A stretch of 64,000 bases of DNA from DATAPD01 sp036265385 (lineage in GTDB: Bacteria > Acidobacteriota > Terriglobia > Terriglobales > Acidobacteriaceae), in the NCBI GenBank assembly GCA_036265385.1, contig DATAPD010000070.1:1-64000 (forward strand). Direction: 5' to 3'. The translations under genes were made by a program, and so were the position numbers. This document shows positions 58,379 to 64,000 of this stretch, piece by piece. How positions within the stretch are numbered: the first letter of the stretch is position 1; each line of letters begins with the position of its first letter. The notes beneath the pieces were generated by a model. That model saw only the letters and a list, made by a program, of their open reading frames with translations. It made no database searches and was not told where the DNA came from.

Positions 58379-61300
58379 TCAGCTCTTGCTCGTGAAAACT
58401 GGCTCGTGCTCCACTGAAATCCTTTCGGGGGAGCGCTTACGCTTCCTAAGAGACTTCACCCAGTTTTCGAACTGTTCCATGTAAACGTAATAAGTGGGCG
58501 TGATATACAGCGTCAGAAGTTGCGAGAACACCAGTCCGCCCACAACAGCAAGCCCGAGCGGTCGCCGCGACTCGGATCCTGCACCAAACCCAAGGGCGAT
58601 CGGCAATGTTCCCATCAACGCGGCCATCGTTGTCATCATGATCGGCCGGAACCTGAGGAGTGCACCTTGGTAGATAGCTTCCTCAGGATGCTCTCCAGTC
58701 TCGCGCTGCTTTTCCAGAGCCACGTCAATCATCATGATCGCGTTCTTCTTGACGATGCCGACGAGCATGATCACGCCGACGAACGCGTACAAGTTCAAAT
58801 CGATGTGGAACAGCATCAGCGTGAGCAGCGCGCCGAAGCCCGCCGAAGGCAAACCTGAAAGGATGGTTAGCGGATGAATAAAGCTCTCGTACAGAATCCC
58901 CAGCACAAGGTAGATAACAAGAATGGCCATTAGCAACAGCAGACCTAGACCTGAGAAGGAGGACTGAAAAGCCTGCGCTGTTCCCTGGAAGCTCGTGCTG
59001 ACTGTCGCTGGCAGAATCTGCGATGCAAGACGGTTGACGACATTCACTGCGTCGCCGAGCGCCACTCCCGGTCTCAGGTTAAATGACAGCGTAACCGCCC
59101 CGAGCTGCCCAAGGTGGTTGATCGTCAATGGACCTAACGTGCGACGCAGCGACGCGACGGTGTTCAACGGAACTAGTTGACCACCCTTCGATCGTACGTA
59201 GATCAGCGAAAGCGCCGAAGGATCTAGTTGATATTGATCTTCCAACTGCGTTACCACTCGATAGGTATTACTAGGCGCATAGATCGTCGAAATCTGCCGT
59301 GGGCCATATGCAGTGAATAAAGCATCCTCGATCTGATTCGCTGTCAAACCCAACGCTGACGCTTTATCCCGGTCGATATCCACGTTCACTTGCGGATTTG
59401 TGATCAACAAGTCGCTGGTAACATCCTGCACAAGGTTCTTGGCGGCCGAATCCGTCTTTAACGCAGTTTCGAGCTTCGGCGCGTATTCGTACATCTGTTG
59501 CGCCTCCGGACTTTGCAACGTGAATTGGTACTGGCTCTTGGTGAGCTGTCCGCCAATGCGAATGGTTGGCAAGATTTGCGGAAAGGCGTTGATGCCTGGA
59601 ATTGCGGCCAGTTTCGGTCGTAGCTCCTGTACGAGTTCGACGGCAGGTTTTCGCTGCTCACGTGGAATGAGATGGATAAAAATTCGGCCTTGATTGCTTG
59701 CCTGTGAGATCGACGAACTCCCCCCACCCACCGTGCTGTTGAAGGAGTCTACCCACGGTTGCGCCATCACGACATCTGCTAATGCTTTCTGGTGCTGCAC
59801 CATGCTGTCGTATGAAATGCCCTGCGGGCCTTCCGTAAATACGAAGATGAAGCCTTGGTCTTCGTCGGGCAAGAAGCCTTTCGGGATCGTTCGGAACAAG
59901 TAAACGGTCCCTCCCATAACAGCAAACGAAAGAAGCAGCATTGCGAACCGATGGCGCATCGTGGCCTGCAGCGTTCGGTCATAAATCCGAAGCATCCCAT
60001 CGAAAAATCTTTCGCTCAGCATCCATACTTTGCCGTGACCGCCTTCTTTCGACGGACGCAGGAAGCGGCTGCAAAGCATCGGCGTAAGACTAAGCGACAC
60101 GAATCCCGAAACAAGGATCGCCGCTCCGATTGTCACTGCAAACTCGTGCAGCAAACGCCCCACGAGACCGCCCATGAACAGCACCGGCAAAAACACCGCC
60201 GCAAGCGAAATCGTCATGGAAAGAATCGTGAAGCCGATTTCGCGTGAGCCTTCCAGCGCCGCCTCCATGGGACGCTTCCCCATTTCCATGTGTCGGACGA
60301 TGTTTTCCAGCATGACGATTGCATCGTCAACCACGAATCCCACGGAAAGCGTCAGCGCCATCAGGGAAAGATTGTCGAGCGAATAGTCAAGCAGGTACAT
60401 CACTCCGAATGTCGCAACCAGCGAGAGAGGTAGCGCCAGACTAGGAATGGCAGTGGCTGACACATTTCTCAGAAATAGGAAGATGACCAGAATGACTAGG
60501 CAGAGTGCCAGGAACAGCGTGAACTTCACGTCCGCCACGGAGTCGCGAATCGAAACAGAGCGGTCGTAAAGAATGTTGAGTTTCACCGATGGCGGCATCA
60601 CCGCTTCGAACGAGGGCAACAGAGCCTTAATGTTGTCCACCACCTCGACGGTGTTCGTCCCTGGCTGACGCTGGATGGCAAGCAGAATTGACCGGCGAAT
60701 TCCGTCCCGATCGAAATACCACGTCGCCGTCTTATCGTTCTCTACGCTGTCACGGACGGCTCCGAGATCGCCCAATCGAACGGGTGCTCCGTTGCGGTAC
60801 GTCACAACCAGCGGCGCGTAGTCAGCGGCTTTGTTGAGTTGACCATTCGCCTGGACGGTAAATGCCTGGTGCGTTCCGAATAAGGTACCGGTCGGAAGGT
60901 TTACGTTTCCTTGTTGGATGGCTTGCCCAACTTCATCGATTCCAATCTGCCGGCTCGCGAGCGCTTTCGGATCCAGCGCCACCCTGACGGCATATTTCTG
61001 GGCACCCAGCACCTGCACCTGAGCAACGCCGTTCACCATTGAAACGCGCTGAGCAATCAAAGTTTCTGCGTACTCATCCACATCGGAAAGCCGCATCGTT
61101 GGCGAATTCAAAGACACGTACAGCACGGGCTGATCCGCCGGATTCACCTTCTGATAAGACGGCGGACTCGGCATGTCCTGTGGCAGATCGCGCGCTGCTT
61201 TCGCAATCATGGCCTGCACATCTTGCGCGGCGCCGTCGATATTACGGCTCAGGTTGAACTGCAAGGTGATCGATGTCCCACCCTGCTGACTTGTCGAAGT

Positions 61301-61540
61301 CATCGAGTCCAGTCCGGCAATGGTCGAGAATTGCCGTTCTAGAGGTTGAGCAACCGCTGACGCCATCGTTTCCGGGGTTGCTCCCGGCAAACTCGCGCTC
61401 ACCAGAATCGTCGGGAAGTCCACGTTCGGCAGATCGCTAACTGACAACAGCCGATATCCCATCAGCCCAAACACGAGGATGGCGAGCATGACCAGGGTGG
61501 TCATGACCGGACGGCGGATAAAAATCTCGGCGATATTCAT
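58379..61540 (-). CDS. RND efflux transporter permease (HAE1/MdtB-C type)
   Basis: 1053 residues, the family's standard length. MNIAEIFIRRPVMTTLVMLAILVFGLMGYRLLSVSDLPNVDFPTI is the classic N-terminus. Helix 4 has the proton-relay Asps in SVGFVVDDAIVMLENI. Two duplicated halves each have six membrane segments and a large periplasmic loop. The DLPNVDFPTI and QGNVNLPTGTL motifs fit multidrug pumps of the MdtBC/MexF relatives. It works with the adaptor upstream; no outer-membrane factor gene is in the window. Confidence 0.95.
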   Translation of the reverse strand: MNIAEIFIRRPVMTTLVMLAILVFGLMGYRLLSVSDLPNVDFPTILVSASLPGATPETMASAVAQPLERQFSTIAGLDSMTSTSQQGGTSITLQFNLSRNIDGAAQDVQAMIAKAARDLPQDMPSPPSYQKVNPADQPVLYVSLNSPTMRLSDVDEYAETLIAQRVSMVNGVAQVQVLGAQKYAVRVALDPKALASRQIGIDEVGQAIQQGNVNLPTGTLFGTHQAFTVQANGQLNKAADYAPLVVTYRNGAPVRLGDLGAVRDSVENDKTATWYFDRDGIRRSILLAIQRQPGTNTVEVVDNIKALLPSFEAVMPPSVKLNILYDRSVSIRDSVADVKFTLFLALCLVILVIFLFLRNVSATAIPSLALPLSLVATFGVMYLLDYSLDNLSLMALTLSVGFVVDDAIVMLENIVRHMEMGKRPMEAALEGSREIGFTILSMTISLAAVFLPVLFMGGLVGRLLHEFAVTIGAAILVSGFVSLSLTPMLCSRFLRPSKEGGHGKVWMLSERFFDGMLRIYDRTLQATMRHRFAMLLLSFAVMGGTVYLFRTIPKGFLPDEDQGFIFVFTEGPQGISYDSMVQHQKALADVVMAQPWVDSFNSTVGGGSSSISQASNQGRIFIHLIPREQRKPAVELVQELRPKLAAIPGINAFPQILPTIRIGGQLTKSQYQFTLQSPEAQQMYEYAPKLETALKTDSAAKNLVQDVTSDLLITNPQVNVDIDRDKASALGLTANQIEDALFTAYGPRQISTIYAPSNTYRVVTQLEDQYQLDPSALSLIYVRSKGGQLVPLNTVASLRRTLGPLTINHLGQLGAVTLSFNLRPGVALGDAVNVVNRLASQILPATVSTSFQGTAQAFQSSFSGLGLLLLMAILVIYLVLGILYESFIHPLTILSGLPSAGFGALLTLMLFHIDLNLYAFVGVIMLVGIVKKNAIMMIDVALEKQRETGEHPEEAIYQGALLRFRPIMMTTMAALMGTLPIALGFGAGSESRRPLGLAVVGGLVFSQLLTLYITPTYYVYMEQFENWVKSLRKRKRSPERISVEHEPVFTSKS

Positions 61541-61566
61541 AACGTCCGCTTGCTTTCTGCGCGTTT

Positions 61567-62718
61567 CTATATTCCAGAAGCCGGTGTTGCAGTTGGCTTC
61601 TGTTCGCTCGCTTGCTTGATTTGCACTTTGGAGCCCGGCAGAAGTCGTAATTGTCCGTCGGTAACAACCTGTTCACCGGGAGTCAACCCTTGTTGCACAA
61701 TGACCTGCCCTTCCTGTCCCGCTATCGTTGAAACCGGTCGCGACTCGACAGTTGAGTCTTTCTTGATGACGAAAACAAATTGTCCTTGTTGCCCGTTCTG
61801 TATGGCCTGAGATGGGACAACAATCGCTTTCGGCTGAACTCGGAGTGTGAGCAATGCATCCACGAACTGCCCCGGCCACAGACGCCGGTCGCCATTCGGA
61901 AACTCGCCCTTCAACTTGATCGTTCCAGTGGTCTGATCTACCGAGTTGTCTAGAAAACTCAATGTGCCCTGAACCGCACCCGTGTCGTTCGGCACAATGG
62001 CTTGAACCTTCAACCTCCCCTTGCCCGAGAGTTGCTTGATTTCCGCGAGGTATTGCTCAGGTACCGTAAACGTCACATAAATTGGCTGCACTTGGTTGAT
62101 ATTGACCAGTGGTGGATTGTCGTTAGCCTTGATCATGTTTCCGCGGTGGACAATCAAGTTTCCGGTGCGACCGTTAATGGGAGAGTAGATCGAACAGTAC
62201 AGAAGCTGCACGCGTGCGTTCTCGACGGCTGCCTTGTCCGCCTCTACAGCGGCATCAAGTGCTGAGGCTGCAGTGGCGTACTGATCGTAATCTTGCGAGG
62301 AAACCACGCCCGCCTTCACAAGAGACTCGTAGCGTCTCTGCTGTGCCCGCGCATTAGCTGCTTGCGCCTGATCCCGCGCCAGGTTTCCTTCTTGCCTCTT
62401 GAGATCTGCCTCAAATGGACGCTTGTCGAGTGAGAATAGTAATTGCCCTTGCTTAACGTCATCGCCTTCTTTGAAGTAAACGCCCGTGAGCTCGCCGGTG
62501 ATCTGCGTCTTCACCGAAACAGTTGAATACGCCTCCACTGCCCCAATCGCGCGAACTTGCACCGGCACGTCTTTTTGTTCGGCAACCGCTGCCAAGACAG
62601 GAACACCCGCGGAAGGAGCCGGGGCAGCCTTTGTGCGGTCGCACCCGGTGGCGAATAGTAGTGTTCCACTAATCACGGTAGCGTTGACTACTCGTATTAA
62701 CGAAGTATGGCCAATCAC
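61567..62718 (-). CDS. RND efflux periplasmic adaptor (lipoprotein)
   Basis: About 383 residues from a GTG at 62718, two bases after the tetR stop, with GGAG inside the tetR end; the longer frame covers tetR and is rejected. VVNATVISGTLLFATGC is a lipoprotein signal with lipobox ATGC. Then come the barrel-sandwich domain (VSVKTQITGELTGVYFKEGDDVKQGQLLFSLDKRPFEADL), a helical hairpin (about 95-150) and beta-barrel. SKVQIKQ ends the membrane-proximal domain. It bridges the pump to an outer-membrane channel. It is followed 26 bases later by the permease gene. Confidence 0.93.
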   Translation of the reverse strand: MIGHTSLIRVVNATVISGTLLFATGCDRTKAAPAPSAGVPVLAAVAEQKDVPVQVRAIGAVEAYSTVSVKTQITGELTGVYFKEGDDVKQGQLLFSLDKRPFEADLKRQEGNLARDQAQAANARAQQRRYESLVKAGVVSSQDYDQYATAASALDAAVEADKAAVENARVQLLYCSIYSPINGRTGNLIVHRGNMIKANDNPPLVNINQVQPIYVTFTVPEQYLAEIKQLSGKGRLKVQAIVPNDTGAVQGTLSFLDNSVDQTTGTIKLKGEFPNGDRRLWPGQFVDALLTLRVQPKAIVVPSQAIQNGQQGQFVFVIKKDSTVESRPVSTIAGQEGQVIVQQGLTPGEQVVTDGQLRLLPGSKVQIKQASEQKPTATPASGI

Positions 62719-62720
62719 GT

Positions 62721-63395
62721 TTATGAACTCCGGTTGTCGTTCTTGTGGCCGTTTGCCGGGGTTCGATTCTCCCCCTCGACCGAAGTCTGCATGCCGCGTA
62801 ACCAGATTTCGGCCATCGTCCGGCTCACCTGTTGGACGTCGAACTTCTGATACCGTTTTCCGCCGAACAACTCTTGCACCCACGAGTAATAGATCACCAT
62901 CCCCAGGAAACCACGAGCCGCTAATAAAGGGTCGACTTTCCGGAACTCACCGCGATCCATCCGCTCACGGATGAACCCGGCTAGCACCTCGTAATACTCC
63001 GCTACATAGGTTCTGAAGAATCGGCTCGAGAGTTTGTGATTTTCCAGCGCGCTGAAGAGCAGCAGTCTCGATAAGCTCTGGTCTTTCGCGCGTCGCTCCA
63101 GGATCTCAGCAGCAATCTCTGTGAACAAGTCTACGTCGTCGGCATTAATGTTCAGCTTTTCACGTAACTGTTCCCGAGCACGTGCCGTCGATATTTTTCG
63201 CTGGATAACCGCCCAGTAGAGGTGATCTTTGGTTGGGAAATGGCGGAAGATGAGCGCTTCATTGATCCGGGCACGCTCTGCGATTTGCTTTGTTGTCGTT
63301 CCCTGGTAGCCTTGCCGCGCAAAGAGCGGCGTCGCAACATCAAGAATTTGCTCTTTTCGGTCAGCCGCCGAATATCTGATCTGAGGACTTGCCAT
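62721..63395 (-). CDS. TetR-family transcriptional regulator of the efflux operon
   Basis: 224 residues. The N-terminal HTH is complete: RKEQILDVATPLFARQGYQGTTTKQIAERARINEALIFRHFPTKDHLYWAVI. The C-terminal ligand-binding domain is helical (LSRLLLFSALENHKLSSRFFRTYVAEYYEVLAGFIRERMDRGEF). It is the first gene of the tetR-adaptor-pump operon, and the operator 18 bases before its start suggests autoregulation. The inducing ligand is unknown. Confidence 0.92.
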   Translation of the reverse strand: MASPQIRYSAADRKEQILDVATPLFARQGYQGTTTKQIAERARINEALIFRHFPTKDHLYWAVIQRKISTARAREQLREKLNINADDVDLFTEIAAEILERRAKDQSLSRLLLFSALENHKLSSRFFRTYVAEYYEVLAGFIRERMDRGEFRKVDPLLAARGFLGMVIYYSWVQELFGGKRYQKFDVQQVSRTMAEIWLRGMQTSVEGENRTPANGHKNDNRSS

Positions 63396-63412
63396 TTCGC
63401 CCGAAACGCCTG

Positions 63413-63428
63413 GTAAGTAATTACTTAC
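63413..63428. promoter_or_regulatory. Perfect 16-bp palindrome, probable TetR operator
   Basis: GTAAGTAATTACTTAC is a perfect dyad placed 18 bases before the tetR start codon and 115 bases before the divergent dehydrogenase. Its size and position match operators of AcrR-like TetR repressors. It would silence the whole efflux operon and may also affect the neighbour. Confidence 0.75.
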
Positions 63429-63542
63429 TTCTATTCTCGTTTTAAACTGATGTCAAGATATACGAACCCGGGGGTCAATTCCGCGTTCCTGAAACTTAAG
63501 CGACCTTTCCCCCCGCAACGAATCCATTACGTAGGTGGGGCT

Positions 63543-64000
63543 ATGACCAGATCGAACAATTCTCCACGCGTGGTCATCGTAGGTGCCGGATTTGGGGGTC
63601 TGAATGCCGCTCAACATCTTGCGAAGTCGAACATGCAAGTTGTTGTTATCGACAGGAAGAATCACCACACGTTTCAGCCGCTTCTCTATCAGGTGGCCAC
63701 TGCTGGTTTATCGCCTGGAGAGATCGCCGCACCCATCCGGTGGATATTGCGCGGCGATAACAACATCGAAGTTTTACTTGAAGAAGTAGTCGACTTCGAT
63801 CTCAAGCGCAAAATTGTTCGCACGTCCGAGCAGGAAGTTCCTTATGACTATTTGATCGTTGCCGCCGGGGCGACCCACGCCTATTTCGGACACGATGAAT
63901 GGGAGAACTCAGCACCCGGTTTGAAAACAATTGAAGATGCTCTCGAAATTCGGCGGCGTATTTTGCTCGCCTTCGAGTTGGCCGAACGGCAGACCGCGAA
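63543..64000 (+). CDS. ndh: NAD(P)/FAD-dependent oxidoreductase, NDH-2 type (truncated by window edge)
   Basis: The ATG at 63543 begins a frame that runs out of the window; 152 residues are visible. VVIVGAGFGGLNAAQHLAKSNMQVVVIDRKNHHTFQPLLYQVATAGLSP contains the GxGxxG FAD-binding motif and the HHTFQPLLYQVATAGLSP signature of type II NADH dehydrogenases. IVAAGATHAYFGHDEW is the second FAD-contact motif. NDH-2 passes electrons from NADH to quinone without pumping. No ribosome-binding site stronger than GGTGGGG is seen. It is divergent from the tetR efflux operon. Confidence 0.9.
   Translation, partial: MTRSNNSPRVVIVGAGFGGLNAAQHLAKSNMQVVVIDRKNHHTFQPLLYQVATAGLSPGEIAAPIRWILRGDNNIEVLLEEVVDFDLKRKIVRTSEQEVPYDYLIVAAGATHAYFGHDEWENSAPGLKTIEDALEIRRRILLAFELAERQTA

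Noticed and set aside
61567..62883. Long form of the RND adaptor starting inside tetR
   Set aside because: The GTG at 62718 has a ribosome-binding site and begins a proper lipoprotein signal. The upstream part is a shadow of tetR.

Overview
The window looks like a chromosomal segment of a Gram-negative soil bacterium, most probably an Acidobacteriota (Terriglobia-like) genome. That is inferred from gene style: small secreted lipocalin-like proteins, a multihaem cytochrome fused to TPRs, a YncE propeller fused to a phosphoesterase, a GH15 glucoamylase, many GT-C membrane proteins and a Tad locus with a long Gly/Pro-rich TonB-like protein. No rRNA or species marker is present, so the lineage is an inference.

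Region 1 (1-10.74 kb) is accessory. Unrelated one- or two-gene modules lie on both strands: TPR, lipocalin-like, metallo-beta-lactamase fold, ankyrin, TonB-C/Ig, response regulator with zinc ribbon, PPOX plus cytochrome c, multihaem cytochrome-TPR, DUF4440. Nearly every spacer between modules carries a copy of one imperfect inverted-repeat family. Its core is TCGCCATTACACTCATTGA on one arm and GTCAATGAGTG...TAACGCCTGAT on the other. I see no copy after 10.23 kb.

Region 2 (10.74-16.43 kb) is a compact phage-satellite-like element beside a tRNA-Gly gene. It holds a tyrosine integrase whose stop codon touches the encoded CCA end of the tRNA, a zinc-ribbon protein coupled to the integrase, and a divergent excisionase-like regulator. 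These are followed by a small protein, a Toprim-VapE type primase-helicase, an iteron-like array of GTCACCA repeats, a P27-type small terminase and a frameshifted small gene. No capsid, tail or large terminase gene is present. This is the gene plan of phage-inducible chromosomal islands (PICIs).

Region 3 (16.65-20.3 kb) has a Tat-exported amidase and an ABC-2 exporter pair.

Region 4 (20.4-34.4 kb) is a phosphate supercluster. pstC-pstA-pstB-phoU with a phosphoesterase behind it, ppx, ppk1-sixA, a coiled-coil porin and pstS are all present. Pho-box-like 11-bp-phased GTTACAA repeats precede pstS, and a weaker half-site precedes pstC. Together these genes would release, take up, store and remobilise phosphate.

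Region 5 (34.4-47.2 kb) has a lipocalin-like protein, an acyl-CoA ligase, a TPR-like protein, a GH15 glucosidase, a sodium:solute symporter, an FHA-GAF-PP2C phosphatase and three neighbouring GT87-like membrane proteins.

Region 6 (47.5-56.8 kb) is a Tad pilus operon, cpaB-cpaC-cpaE-cpaF-tadB-tadC, followed by a DUF192 gene and a TonB-like protein. Pilin and prepilin peptidase genes are missing from the window.

Region 7 (56.8-64 kb) has a large membrane protein, then a tetR-adaptor-RND efflux operon with a perfect 16-bp palindrome upstream of tetR. The window ends inside a divergent NDH-2 type dehydrogenase gene.
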